Positions 37,743 through 49,019 of a DNA stretch of 64,000 bases are shown piece after piece. Numbering within the stretch: the first letter of the stretch is position 1; every line of letters starts with the position of its first letter. The stretch is from Saksenaea vasiformis B4078 (taxonomy: Eukaryota > Mucoromycota > Mucoromycetes > Mucorales > Saksenaeaceae): positions 62,001 to 126,000 of the forward strand of contig JNDT01002413.1 in NCBI GenBank assembly GCA_000697055.1, written 5' to 3'. A program made the position numbers and the translations under genes. Under the pieces are notes generated by a model, which was given only the letters and a program-made list of their open reading frames with translations, was not told the origin of the DNA and searched no databases.

Positions 37743-39032
37743 TTACCAGGAATGGATGCTGAGATCGTCGACATTTTCGCGTTTGTTTGTCAGTACAATC
37801 ACCACGTGTTGTTGTTTGAGGTTAAATTTCTCGACTTCATTTTCTGTAATTTCATTTTTGGTGGAGGCATCAACAGAGAGGTATCCACCCATAAAGTCCG
37901 ATTCGTAATAGTCGCGCGCCAGAGTAATTTGTTTCACGTTGGGGAATGTTTGCATGAGTTGATCGAGAAAAGTGATCGGCGTATGTTCGGGTAAACCATC
38001 AATGGTGAAGAACTGGACTGGATTATCCGATAAGCCTGGGATTAATTGCGCTTCATGTCTTTGCACCAATGCTCGGGCGACTGCCATTGAAACAGTCAGA
38101 TGTTCAAGCTGAGTCTGATCGAGGCAACGTGCCACACGCTCAGCTGTTTTGTCTAATTGTTTACAGTTGGAGATATCCAGGTGTCGTAGGTATTTCGTCA
38201 AACCAATTCGGAAAGCATCAAGCGTATCTACATCGCAAGATGTACCGGCCAAGCTGAAATAATGTAATTTGATATTGTATTTGGCTACGGCAGCCAAACC
38301 CGCTGGGGTGATTTTTCTACAACCTGTCAGGTCGAGTTCCTTGAGGCCAATTTTGCGGAATTTTGCCAAGGCTGTCAGAGCCATATCGGTAATGATGCAG
38401 TTACGTAAGGAAATGGATTGCAGTTCATCACATTGGTAAGCAAACGCAGCTACCCCTTTGTCAATACTGACACTGTGAATCGAATCGAGTCGCAAATGTT
38501 GTAATTTTGGAACGGCGGAAGCCAGTGTAACAAGTAATTGATCGTTAATATGGTCCGCATGGGATAAATCTAACACCCTCAAGTGTGGTAAACGCCAAGT
38601 TTGGTCCGACGGTAACCCACGCAGTGAGATGGGCGAAAAGAAGGAGACTCGGCGCATTTTTAAAATTTGCAGGTTCGGCGTGAAAAACACCAAGTGGCGA
38701 AAGAAATAAGGATGGACTCGGCCATAAAGTGATTCTTCAATACCAGACAAGTCCAATTGTTTTACATGGAGAGAAGCTTCTTTTAAGTCTGGTAATAAAT
38801 CAATAAAGCGATTCAACAGATGAAGAGCATCATGGAGATGGCCTTGGAATGTTGGGGACCGCCAGACGACGGGTAAAAGTTGTTGACGACATTCACGATT
38901 AAGTTTGGTGCACTGAAATAGGTCTGTTTGTGATAAATAGGGTTGAATAAGCGTTAGCACTCTGCAAAGTTTATGCGCCAACGGGGTGTAAGGGATCCAC
39001 AAAGGGTTATAATCTTTTACGGTATGGCTCAT
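37743..39032 (-). CDS. F-box-like/leucine-rich repeat protein
   Basis: Single exon, 429 aa from MSHTVKDYNP. After about 60 residues resembling an F-box-type start (VLTLIQPYLSQTDLFQCTKL, then CRQQLLPVVW), it carries repeated AMN1-type leucine-rich repeats: LRVLDLSHADHINDQLLVTL, LQHLRLDSI, LQSISLRNCIITDMALTAL, LKELDLTGCRKITPAGLAAV and LRHLDISNCKQLDKTAERVA. Such proteins are typically substrate adaptors of SCF ubiquitin ligases; this F-box is weak, so adaptor function is inferred. The longer frame from 39083 adds a low-complexity Phe-rich stretch that is probably 5'UTR. Confidence 0.8.
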   Translation of the reverse strand: MSHTVKDYNPLWIPYTPLAHKLCRVLTLIQPYLSQTDLFQCTKLNRECRQQLLPVVWRSPTFQGHLHDALHLLNRFIDLLPDLKEASLHVKQLDLSGIEESLYGRVHPYFFRHLVFFTPNLQILKMRRVSFFSPISLRGLPSDQTWRLPHLRVLDLSHADHINDQLLVTLASAVPKLQHLRLDSIHSVSIDKGVAAFAYQCDELQSISLRNCIITDMALTALAKFRKIGLKELDLTGCRKITPAGLAAVAKYNIKLHYFSLAGTSCDVDTLDAFRIGLTKYLRHLDISNCKQLDKTAERVARCLDQTQLEHLTVSMAVARALVQRHEAQLIPGLSDNPVQFFTIDGLPEHTPITFLDQLMQTFPNVKQITLARDYYESDFMGGYLSVDASTKNEITENEVEKFNLKQQHVVIVLTNKRENVDDLSIHSW

Positions 39033-39202
39033 GATTGATTGATTGAAAAAAAAAAAAAGAAAGTTAAAGAAGAGAGAAGTCACGCTGTTTCTCTTGTTCT
39101 CTTAACTATAATCGGCTCGTGATGGTATCAAAGAAAACAAAGAAAAACGCACACGGTCCTGTGGTCTAATTCGGGGAGTAGCACAAAAAAAGAAAACTGC
39201 CC

Positions 39203-39706
39203 TTGGGACAGAATGACCCAAGAAAAAGAGCTTATCCTGCATTAGCCTTGGAAGTACGCGAGTGGGAAACAAAGATCAACCTATTGCAACGTACCAAACG
39301 CTATTTGGAAAAAGTAATAAGAAGAAAGATATTGATCTTTACTGATATGCATCAGAAAGAAGAAGCAGAACTTATCTCTCTCATCAAACAGTGGCGTTCA
39401 ATAGCACAGGTAGTATTACCATGTCCCATAGCAAAGCCTTCTTTTTATGCAACTCTCTTTTTTTTTTGGTCTTATTAGGCTGTGGCTTTCCCTTTACTAG
39501 ATCAGCTCCGTCCCCTCTTGACATCTATTCGCTGGCAACAGGATCACGAGACAATAACGGAAAACAAGGAAGAAAAAGGGGAGGAGGAAGAAGAAGAAGA
39601 ACAGGACGACGACGACGCGATGGGTCTGATGTTAACAGCTTTGCGGATTGACCATCACTTGATCCGATACGCATCCGAAACGCATAGCTTTACCTCTACA
39701 ACATAA
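39203..39706 (+). CDS. Sfr1/Mei5-like recombination mediator (tentative), 5' end unresolved
   Basis: At least two or three exons. The first visible coding part is ALALEVREWETKINLLQRT, a coiled coil, followed by HQKEEAELISLIKQWRSIAQ; an intron ends near 39478, then AVAFPLLDQLRPLL, an acidic run and a hydrophilic end (stop 39704-39706). The pattern coiled coil, then E-L-x-x-L-I-x-x-W-R-x-x-x-Q, resembles the C-terminal half of Sfr1/Mei5, partner of Swi5 in Rad51-mediated strand exchange. No ATG in frame precedes it; an upstream exon between 39100 and 39190 is likely. It diverges from the LRR gene across less than 200 bp. Could also be another small coiled-coil protein. Confidence 0.45.
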
Positions 39707-40181
39707 CCGGAATCGTTTACTTATTGTAACTAGGAACACGGGGCTTTTTCCCAGAAAACAAATATGACAAGGATTGCGTTATCTGTGTAACTATTGAACC
39801 TTGACACGTGGGACATTTTACATGTACGTCATGTCGTAAATAAAGAAAAACAGTTACCAAAAAGGATTTATTGGACTACGGCCTACAATGTCATTTATAC
39901 GCTAGTACAAAAAAAATGATGCGTTGTAAGGATTTCCAATAGAGAGAGAGAGAGAGAGAAAGACACGATGATGAAGGGTATTCGGATCTTGTATTGCTTT
40001 TGTTGATTAAGTTTATTTTTAGGCGCCTCTCAAAACATAAAAGGAAAAGTCCGCTTTCGCAACCAAAATTCCCGTTCGGGGGCACCGACCAATCTTTTAT
40101 TCCTTTTTATACCAGTCGCTTTTTCAAATAGATAATGATCCTTCTTTTATTCTGCTTTCCTTGACTTTCCTCATACTACTC
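39707..40181. other. intergenic upstream of DUF202 gene
   Basis: An AG run (about 39942-39959) is the only feature; no gene seen. Confidence 0.6.
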
Positions 40182-40825
40182 ATGACGGAATCACAACTCA
40201 TGTCGGAATCGCGACTCTTGCTCGTGTCTCCAGGCGTAAAGAAGTCATACCAATCTATTTCACCACCAAAAACAATATGTGACGAACCAGACCAACTCAG
40301 TACTCCGTCAAAATCTGCATCCAAAAAAACGTCATTATCTAAATACATCGATATCTTCTATCAACGCTATTCTTTCTCATTATTATTGAAAAATACTGGA
40401 ACCGTTGCAAGAGATCATCTCGGTAAGAAAAAGGGTGGCTGTTTGGTTTTTTTTTTTTTTTTGAGAATGAGCCGATCGATTCACCGTTCTTTTTATATAA
40501 AGCCAATGAACGAACATATCTTGCTTGGTTACGTACAAGTTTATCCACCATTTCAGTTGGTGTTGCTATCACCCAACTCTTTCGTCTCAACGACAACTCT
40601 TTTTCAGAAGCGCCTCATTTTATCACTTCAGGCAAGCCGATTGGTATGGCCTTTCTTGTCATGGGTATTGTATTTTTACTTTTTGCTTGCATGCGCTATT
40701 TTCATGCACAGACAACCATGACCAAAGGTTATTTCCCTGCCAGTCGGGGAATCGTTCTCATCACTTCTTCTTCTACACTAGCCGCGCTAGTGGCTTTATT
40801 CATTGCTGTTCTTTACAAGTCCTGA
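40182..40825 (+). CDS. DUF202-domain membrane protein
   Basis: Two exons (40182-40422 and 40503-40825), the join restoring RDHLANERTYLAWLRTSLS, the hallmark of DUF202 (YidH-like). The N-terminal 80 residues are hydrophilic, Ser/Lys-rich. Three membrane helices follow: STISVGVAITQLF, IGMAFLVMGIVFLLFACM and IVLITSSSTLAALVALFIAV; a short tail ends YKS. In fungi DUF202 occurs in small vacuolar or plasma-membrane proteins and in polyphosphate-synthase (VTC) subunits; the exact role here is unknown. Confidence 0.88.
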
Positions 40826-41134
40826 TCCCTTTTCTCTCTCTCTCTCTCTTTTGTTTAGTTTGCTGCATTTTCTTTTTTTTTTTCAATCCCTCCTGTTCCT
40901 GCATGTACCATGTCCGTTCCTCGCACACTATTCTTTTTTGGTTTCCCCGACAGATTCAATGTATACCATTTTGTCACATTATTTATAAAACAAATGACAA
41001 ATGAAACAAAAACAAGAAAAAGAAAAAGAAGGGTAAATCTTATAAAAGTTATGTACAAATCAGCAAGTCAGATACATACGTGATGATCTTCCATAAAAAG
41101 GCAAGTCGAAAAGAAAAAAGAAGTATGAAACACT
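40826..41134. other. convergent 3' flanks, no gene
   Basis: CT-rich and A-rich stretches between the DUF202 gene stop and the transporter stop. Confidence 0.6.
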
Positions 41135-42587
41135 CTATTCATCTTCCGAGTTGGGTGGATGTAACAAAGGTGTACGTTCACTTTCCTCGGCATCAGGCGT
41201 GACAAACGGCCAGCGCAGCACGCCGTTGAAGTAAAAGGTACCAGTTACCATGATCGCAAACCCAATCACCTGCACCCATGAGAAATTCTCCCATCCCAAG
41301 AACAAAGATACCATCCAGATAAAAAGTGTTCTACAGAAACTTCTGTTAATTTCTTTTGAAGGAATGATGTTTACACTTTTTTTTTACCTGCAAGCATCGA
41401 TCGTGCTCCTGGATGTTGCGGAGACGGTGGTTGTGATCGATAATCCAAACCAGTTAAAGAAGGCGATTGAAATGCTGATGGCGACTCCGGTCTTCCACAC
41501 TGCAGGATAATCAAAAAAGTCGTGAAAACCTTGAGCAGCATCGAAGAAAGGATGACGTTGACCAAGCAGCACGTGAAGAATAGGCATAGCAGCAAGCACG
41601 GAAATCAAACCGAAAGATCCTTCCAGACCCACAGCCTTAAGTGGAGTCACCTTGTAGCGCATCAGAATCTTCTCCTCGATAACGAACTGTGATGCAGTAA
41701 ACAACTGCGCACCCAAAACAAGTACCACACCCAACAGTGACTGGGGATCGAAACCATCGCTCTCTGCATCAATGCTTCCAGGTTTCTTCTGAGGATACAA
41801 CACCGAAGACAAACCGACAATACCAACACCTGTGACAACCATGCCAAGTGAAACCCATTCGTAAAATCGCAAACGCCGATTTAGAAACAGATAACTGAAA
41901 AGTCCCGTAAAAATGACGACAGCACCACGGAGCATTTGATAAACACTTGCTGAAGTCATCAGCAATCCAACATTCATCACCTAAGGAAAAAAGAAAAAAA
42001 CCATGCGCATTGTGAACATCCATTCCGTTCTGTAAAATACAATCCGATGCTTACGGTTGTTGCAGTTAAATCGCATAACGTGGGTATCCAGAACAAGAGA
42101 GCCTTGGCCCCTTTCAAGGGCGGATGTTCAGCCTCATGCTCCTTGATTTGTTCGTCGACATCATCTACAAGAGCAGATGCGTCCAATTGGTCGACGGAAG
42201 AGGGGGGAGGGATATACGATTGGCGTTTATGTTGCCACATCTGATAAAGATAGACTATCCATACAGCAAATTCGCCCACAAACATATTGAGCCTAACCAA
42301 AGTGTGTTAAGGCAAACTCATTCTTGAAAAAGCTTTTGCTGTTCTTACGTCTGCCATACAGGTTGTTCAAAGTACCGTCGATTGTTGGGATTGGGATCAT
42401 CACAATTACCAACACATTGCATGTCTTGGTACTTGTTAAGAATGGTGTTACAAACACCTTATCAATCCAGAAAATGTTAGGCCAACCTTGTTTTTAACCA
42501 TTACTGTCTTTAAATTGACTTACCAGATACAAGCATACCCGTAACTAACACTAAGGTCGTTGCGGCCTTGGGGTTTAGAGAAGACAT
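41135..42587 (-). CDS. SLC35F6-like drug/metabolite-superfamily transporter
   Basis: Five or so exons, about ten membrane helices. It starts MSSLNPKAATTLVLVTGMLV; next comes a lumenal loop with Cys (QDMQCVGNCDDPNPNNRRYF and EQPVWQT), then LNMFVGEFAVWIVYLYQMW and a hydrophilic loop with an acidic stretch. GLLMTSASVYQMLRGAVVIF and GVVLVLGAQLFTASQFVIEE match the SLC35F6 branch; ITTTVSATSRSTIDACR precedes the last exon, TLFIWMVSLFLGWENFSW. The C-terminus has EESERTPLLHPP, a dileucine-type (ERTPLL) sorting signal suggesting a lysosome/vacuole-type membrane. The substrate is unknown. Confidence 0.86.
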
Positions 42588-43546
42588 AAAAAAACAAGAT
42601 AAAGAAAGAGAAGATAAAAAGGAAAATGTAACCAAATACGGTAGTTTTTATGGGCCTCTGTCCCGAATCCCCCTTTCGCCATTGTGACCGTTAAACACTT
42701 GCTCCCTCTCCACGAGGGTGTATCATGTGCGTACGGCAGCGTACCAATCGCGTTTACTGTGTCGAATTGCCCATCCAATGACGGAGATATTTTCCATCCA
42801 GATGCGGGCACTGAATTCATCAGTAACGGAGCTGGCGACCTTTTTCTGGTATAAAGTCCATCAAGCGAGAAAGAACCCATTGGAACGTACACAGCGTCAC
42901 CAAGAATGCTTTCTTTTGCTACTTAAAAACTCTAGTCATGTGTAGCCAAGAAGAGAGAGTGTGTGTGTCTGTACGAGCTGAGCTGGTGGTAAAAATGTGG
43001 GGAAACGCGGCATTCGCGACCTTTTTTTTTTTTTTGGTATGCCTGTTGGCGCAGCATACAGCCATGTCAGTCTTTGTCCCTGGATTTCTGGCATAATCGA
43101 CGGTGATCCAGACAAAAATGACAGATTTTATTTTCAATTTGCTTAGCATTCTCCTCTGTTCCTGAAAAGGATAACCTTTCCTTGATCGTCACTCAGTGTA
43201 ACGAACATTGCAACCACGGGACGTCACATGGATGTCAATAGGTTCATTCCCGAGATCATGGTTATACGAGAACCCCTGACATTTATTCAGATTGAGTACA
43301 AATTCAACGAAAGGTAAACAATAAACTTCCTTGCACATTTATATCCTCTGATCGTACCCATTGCGCCCTTCACAGGGATAAATATAACTATCCCAAGCAT
43401 TTTGTACATGTAAACACGCTATCACCCAATAGATCCACTTATTCCTTGAAGTAACTGGGCAATCACAAGAAGATCGATTTTTACAAATACAAGTTGTACT
43501 TTCTGATTTACCATATGTTTATATTTACAATTGAGGAATGCACGAT
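42588..43546. other. intergenic, no gene recognised
   Basis: Nearly 1 kb between two minus-strand genes. A GT run (about 42958-42968) and a T run at 43022; open frames here have no motif. Confidence 0.5.
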
Positions 43547-45372
43547 TCAACTTTTTTTGGCGCTTTTTCTGCGCGGTGAAGAGGTGGAGGAAGAAGAGGA
43601 AACGGCAGTGTAGAAGCACGGGGGGAGCTCAACACGGTTACTTGAAACGTCAGCAATCTTGACCGAGATCTTTGTCTTGTCGGTTAGGATTGCTGTCACG
43701 ACGTCGTCCATCATCTTCTTCACTTTCCAGACCAGCTCTAGCAGTGGCAGGAACTTTGCAGTGAACTGCAAGGACACCACCGGGAAAACTAGAGTCTCCG
43801 TGCGGACGACACGACAAACGTAACCACAAGGGTTGTTGACGATCAAAAGCGTTATATTCGTTCCTGTGATACATGATAATTTAACGGCTTTTTAAAATAA
43901 GATGATATAGTATGGCTCACCGTTAATAACCAAGCCAAACGTCTTCAATCGGTGACGAAGCGCTGGATTGCATCGTGCGAGGGAAAGGAGCATCTCCTTC
44001 AGAACTTTAGCTGCCTTAACCATACCATCCCTCAATTCTTTGGTGCTGTTCTCGATAGTGGAAATCCATGCTTCGGTACAACCAATTTCGTATTGATTGC
44101 AGTGGAAAAGCATGTCCACTTTACGACCAGACGCCTGGCGTGGCATTTCCTCAGTAGCGGAAATACTGCGCTTGCGGTTTCTTCCCCCCGCTGACGTCTT
44201 GCTTGACTTTTCCCCGCTGGAGCAAGTATAATGGTAGGGATAAATATTTCATCCCGTGAATTTTAAAAATAAATACCGAGTAACCTCAATCATAGAGCCG
44301 TCAAACGCTTTGTCCACGAATCCCCAGACAAGATGAAGATAATCGCCTTCCGTCAGTTCATGTCGCCGAAAAAAATTAAAAATTAGCAACCGCGCAGCAT
44401 CAATTATGGAGTTCTGGGCCCATTCACAGCAGAACTCTTCCGTCGGATCCAAAGGATCGGCTTTAGCCCGCTGAGAGGCTTCCTCAGCTGTACTCTAGGC
44501 ATTGCCGTCGTTAGCTCTTGTTTTCAATCTAGTCGATGAGGCTACCGTTTCTCGGAAGGACTCTAGGTAGTTCTGTAGATCAGCAGGAATATCCGGCAGT
44601 GGCCTCACGCCGTAGTTTTGTATTTCTAGTAGTTCGCTGCTCGTAAAATAACTTCCCCAGATGCTATCACGTAAGTCCAGGATGAGAGAGTGACTGGGGC
44701 TACGGAGAATAGAGTTAAATACGGCACAGGAGGAAATACGTTTTTTGTAGGTACTGCTCATAAACGCAATCTAGCGCCACTTTTTTCATTACCAGTTCCA
44801 CTTTTGTCCCCGTAGAGAGAGTCCACATTTTGCTTTCGTCCAGAGAATCATACGTTGCCTGAACTAATTTTTTATCCGTCTCCGTTAGCGACTGCTTGGT
44901 GTCGGAGGAACTCGAGGCGGTGGATGATGTAGACTGTGATTCCGTGATATAGGGAGAACATTCACTAGATTGCTCTCGATTTGCATCTAGCGCTTTTTCT
45001 ATGGATGTCCAAGCTGCCTTATCTTCCGCTGACTAATAGAAGTCATGCTCTAAACTATCTACGCGTTGTGTGCTAACCTTTTTGACTTGGAAACCTGACA
45101 ACTTAGAGATTGAGTGTATTCGTCTACTCCATTTAGATCTAATAGACGCTAGAGAATCATCTTTCGCAGAAGTTCTAATAATGAACTCGGATAATTTGGC
45201 AAGTACATTGCCAATGGTGATCTCTTCCCCATCATTTCTCAACGAACAAAGGACAGAAAAAATCTCTATAACGGCAAAAAAAAAAGAAAAGTAAAAAATC
45301 GTGGCATGGCGTTCTTTGTTCCTAACCGTCTTTGTACTGTGGATCTTCTAGGTTTGATCTACTTGTTGTCAT
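43547..45372 (-). CDS. uncharacterised protein of a Mucoromycota-type expanded family
   Basis: About seven exons, consistently joined by GT...AG introns. Starts MTTSRSNLEDPQYKD, then EIFSVLCSLRNDGEEITIG, a Ser/Thr linker, MWTLSTGTKVELVMKKVALD, VYEHPSHSLILDLRDSIWG (join restores VYEH), WGFVDKAFDGSMIEVTRGEK, a basic stretch RNRKRS, GRKVDMLFHCNQYEIGCTEA, LKEMLLSLARC and VNNPCGYVCRVVRTETLVF, ending in a Ser/Lys tail. I have seen this motif order in many Mucoromycota hypothetical proteins. The GRKxD...E...E arrangement resembles a PD-(D/E)xK-like nuclease core, but the lysine is absent here; that reading is inference. No known function. Confidence 0.75.
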
Positions 45373-46204
45373 GGCATTGCAAGCAGACGCGTTACCAAGT
45401 GGTTGAGAAATAACTGCTGAATGGCGTGTAGTCTCTTTTTGATGCCTAAGGATCCCACGTGACATATGTCAACAATCAGACTACGGTTCTGCATAGAGCC
45501 ACAGATTTCACATGTAGCATCGCCCTAAGTGTTTAGAAGTAGCCACGTAGGCTTTATATAAATGCTGGAGTAGCATGAAGAATCATTTTCTTTTTTCAAA
45601 CGCTTTCAGAATCGCACATACCACATCACGGCGATGGTTGCGGCTGTTCGAAACACTATTTAGATAGCTTTCTTTCGGGATAAGACGAGTCCCTAATGTA
45701 GATGTCTCTGAAGACAGTGTAACACACTAGGCCAGCCACGAGACGCGTAGTCATGTACTACCGTAACTGTGAAATGGATGGCAAGATGCGCATAAATTAC
45801 TATTGCGTTTTAAAGACCAGATATCATCAAGGTACAGTTCTCAGTAGTTTCTCTAGGAAGAGCTGCAGGACGGATTTGTGTACAGACTTTCACTCGCGGT
45901 ACTCGCTTTCCGCAAATATCGCAACTGCGAGCAAGCTATCTAGTCAAATTGGTGATTCTAAATCGCATTGCTATTACCAAGGAACTATGGTTAATGATTT
46001 GCCCGATTCAAGCAAGGATAACATGCCGACATGGCCATAATTATATCAACGTGTCACCTTTTTTTTTAACTCTACAAGGAGAAGTATGCGCTTTCTTACG
46101 CATTAAATTCTTTTGATTTGCGGACAATCGGACTTGCCATTGCATATCGCGCCTAGGATCTTGCTGACGCCATTTAAGGAGTGTGCTTAGCGGTAGTTGG
46201 AACA
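45373..46204. other. accessory region, no gene recognised
   Basis: Upstream of the family gene. Small open frames (for example 45753-46040) show no motif. Confidence 0.5.
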
Positions 46205-46620
46205 TGGCTTCTTTCTATGCTTATGAGTTCTTTGGTATTGGATGCTAGCCAGTGTGAACGGTCGACTTCTGGGCTTCTACTCCAGTATCTTATGACAGTT
46301 TCCCTCTTGTTTTCTTTTGTAGCGAGTGCGAAATGCAAGCCAGTGTGAACGACTGACTTCTGGGCCTCTCTTTCGTGCTTGCGAGTTCTTTGGTATCGGA
46401 TGCACACCAGTGTGAACGATTGACTTCTGGGCCTCTCTCCGATGCTTTAGAGCGCAACTTCTCTTCGCTATGAGCATTGAATGCAAGCCAGCGTAGACTG
46501 TTGACTCCTGGGCCTCTCTTCTATGCTTATGGGTTCTCTGGTATTAGATGCAAGCCAGTGTGAACGGTTGACTTCTGGGCCTCTACTTTAATACCTTAGG
46601 ACATTTTTCCCTTTGTTCTT
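46205..46620. repeat. alternating higher-order tandem repeat
   Basis: Five copies of a core of about 39 bp containing GCCAGTGTGAACG and GACTTCTGGGCCTCTC start near 46241, 46332, 46399, 46480 and 46547. The spacers alternate: type A (TATGCTTATGAGTTCTTTGG) precedes copies 1, 3 and 5; type B (TATC/TACC-TTA-G... ending in TTTCCCT) follows copies 1 and 5, and a divergent B lies between 3 and 4. The true unit is thus about 150-158 bp. Not coding; not CRISPR-like. Confidence 0.85.
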
Positions 46621-47636
46621 TGACCTTTATATTTTGTATACTTACATTTCGTACATTCACATTCTGTATATTTGCATCTTATAGATCGGTTTCAATGCAA
46701 TTATAATGCCAAGATTTCGAAGTCAAGGTAATATGGTGAGATCAGACAATGACTAGAGAGATCATTACACAACGTTTAACGTTTACTAGATGCTTGCGAA
46801 CGACGTCGATGGTCTTACAATGGTGCTGATCGGGAATCTGCGACTTAACAGGCTACCGCTTCTTTGCCTTTTACTTGTTGTTGTCGCTACAACTCGGTTC
46901 GGATTTTGCCCTCTAACAGCAGTCTCCGTCTGTCATTGATTCGATGTTTTTTTTGTGTACACTCGAATAGATTTTCTTTGTATCTTCTTGAATTTCACAA
47001 AGCGTGTCTTTTCCAGCAGCCTACAAATGGATAGAAAGGTTCCGTGTAATCTTGGATCTGATATATAAACGCTCTACACGATATCGTATTCAACATATAG
47101 AAATTTACATAGTAGTTGGGACAAAGAGTACTAGTAGAATGTGGTTCTATCATAAAGACGACTTAGTTTCATCTTCTGTTGCTAAAATACCAGCGAACAC
47201 AGAATTAACATAAGAGCCTGACCTAATGGAAGTCACCTACAAACTCGTCTATTCCGCGAATAAACCGCAAGTACTATGTAATTGGTTAAGTAGCACAAAG
47301 AACTATCGATAACACATTTCTATTCGCAGTTCCCCTTAACTTCTGTCCTATAAACTTTACGGTGGTGTGGCAAAAATTATCTTAGCCTCTCGATCCATAC
47401 TTTGTTCCTTGTCAATAACGATACCAAAAAAGAATATCCCGCTTATTGACCGCGACATCTAATCTTTAACTGACGAACTAGAAGAGGCAATCGCGAAGAA
47501 GTCGAGGAGGTTGTTACGAAGAAGTAGCTTTTGCAATTCTTAAAGAAGTGTATGTGTTGTATTCCAATATCCTCCATTCACTGTCAGACACACTGCTAGC
47601 CAATGATCGATACATTACCATAAAGAGATCCTATTT
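46621..47636. other. accessory region, no gene recognised
   Basis: Immediately after the array, 46625-46685 shows a weak 15-bp periodicity (ACATTCTGTATATTT-like). The rest has only short open frames. Any C-terminal part of the Crinkler remnant would lie here, but none is recognisable. Confidence 0.4.
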
Positions 47637-47804
47637 CTACTCCGAGGTTACCTTGAGCTCAGACTGTTGAACCAGGGGAGTCTTTTTTGCCTTGATTGCG
47701 TCTTTGAGTTGACCGGCTATTGCTATCGCTGCAATCTCAACAGGAAATGCGTTCGATAAAGGTTCACCATCGACGACGCAGAACAGGTGCAATGGAATGT
47801 CCAT
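47637..47804 (-). pseudogene. Crinkler (CRN) N-terminal header, isolated remnant
   Basis: The frame from MDIPLHLFC gives LFCVVDGEPLSNAFPVEI, then QLKDAIKAKKTP, the ubiquitin-like header of Crinkler (CRN) proteins found in oomycetes and early-diverging fungi. It stops after SELKVTSE, where the family continues with a strand ending in LWRVSIP. Downstream sequence (47300-47636) has no NTPase or nuclease motifs. A short intron (GTAACC...ATAG, 20 nt) is too small to be real. Best read as a decayed or recombination-donor header. Confidence 0.7.
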
Positions 47805-47852
47805 AGCGGAAGAATGCGACATTGATCGGCGATTGACAGTGCGTGAGCTCAA

Positions 47853-48449
47853 TTGAGAAAGGTGTTGTCAGACGACTGCGAAACAATGCATTTTGGAGCT
47901 CCGAAACTCTATTCCATACGAGCGCGTTACACGCATCATTGAAAGGGAAACGTAGTCTCGATATTGCTTTCATGACAGTGCATCTGATCGACAGCTGTCA
48001 GTTTTAGATATAGCCTCAGATTTAGGACCATCGATCAGTTAGGTGTATGTAGATTGTTACTATGATTCTTATGAGCTACGACTGTAACCCACATACCCTT
48101 CTTAAGCATACTCATTTAACTAATGATGGAGAAGGGTAATGAAGAGCAAGCATACGTCTTGGTAATGACGTTAGAAGCAGGACACTGCGCACGCTTTGGT
48201 TGATTGCTAGAGAGTATCCTCTTTTGTTCAACACAATATCAGGAAACTACCACTCACCGCCATCAAGAACAGAGCAACTATCTGCCCATGTGAACTCTCG
48301 GGCTGCGTCTCCCAATAGATTGTTGAATATATCAGTGGATAGGCCAATAGATGAATCGCGTGGTTGCAAAACAATGATCTTGCATAGCTGATCTTAGGAC
48401 CGTGGTTGGAACAAGTATCTTTGGGCTGCCGTGATGGCTTAGCTACGTC
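47853..48449. other. accessory region, no gene recognised
   Basis: Short open frames only; no family motif. Confidence 0.45.
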
Positions 48450-48922
48450 TCATCCCATACGGCTAGCAGTCTCTTGCCCGCGTTGAGTATCGAGTCCTTC
48501 AATCAACATTGCATAGTCTTGAGCCAGGAGCGGCTGATGACATTTTGTAGCGTACTTGAAGGCAACTATGCCATGATGATGGTCCGCTGATCTCTTCATA
48601 GAGTAGAACTTGGATTCCCAGCTTCCCCGTATTTTTTTAGAAGTTAGCATAAAGTTAAGTATTGGAGTCTGATACAAAGATATGACGGCATAGCCACATC
48701 AGGAACATGGCGTTTCAGGCCAGAGACGATCAGCTGTTTAGTTAGACCGAGTACCACTTTCACAATTCCTGCTTTTCTGATGCAAACGTAGTTTGGGTAA
48801 GGTCCCGTTACACCAAGTGTATTAACCAGCGCGAACAAGTCTGCCCCTGGCAAGCGGAATTTTAACATTGCCGTGTCGATCTGCATAGGGGGATCCAAGG
48901 TTTTGGCATCTGTATCACTCAC
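48450..48922 (-). pseudogene. unrecognised coding remnant with frameshift
   Basis: Two overlapping open segments, MSDTDAKTLDPP...(92 codons) and TPILNFMLTSKKIRGSWESK...(75 codons), read like one protein broken near 48665. The first has FRLPGADLFALVNTLGV and PYPNYVCIRKAGIVKVVLGL. Codon content looks protein-like but I do not recognise the family. Lies between the Crinkler header remnant and the lectin gene. Confidence 0.3.
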
Positions 48923-49019
48923 AGAAAAGACGGAATTTTCGTCGCTCCTCTCAGATCAGATATAAAAGAAAAACAGAAAATAGGATTCTATGCTCTCTAC
49001 CAAAAGGAAAAGGAAAAGA

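Noticed and set aside
46205..46620. CRISPR array
   Set aside because: Repeats are diverged, spacers alternate between two related sequences and the genome is eukaryotic; it is a higher-order tandem repeat.
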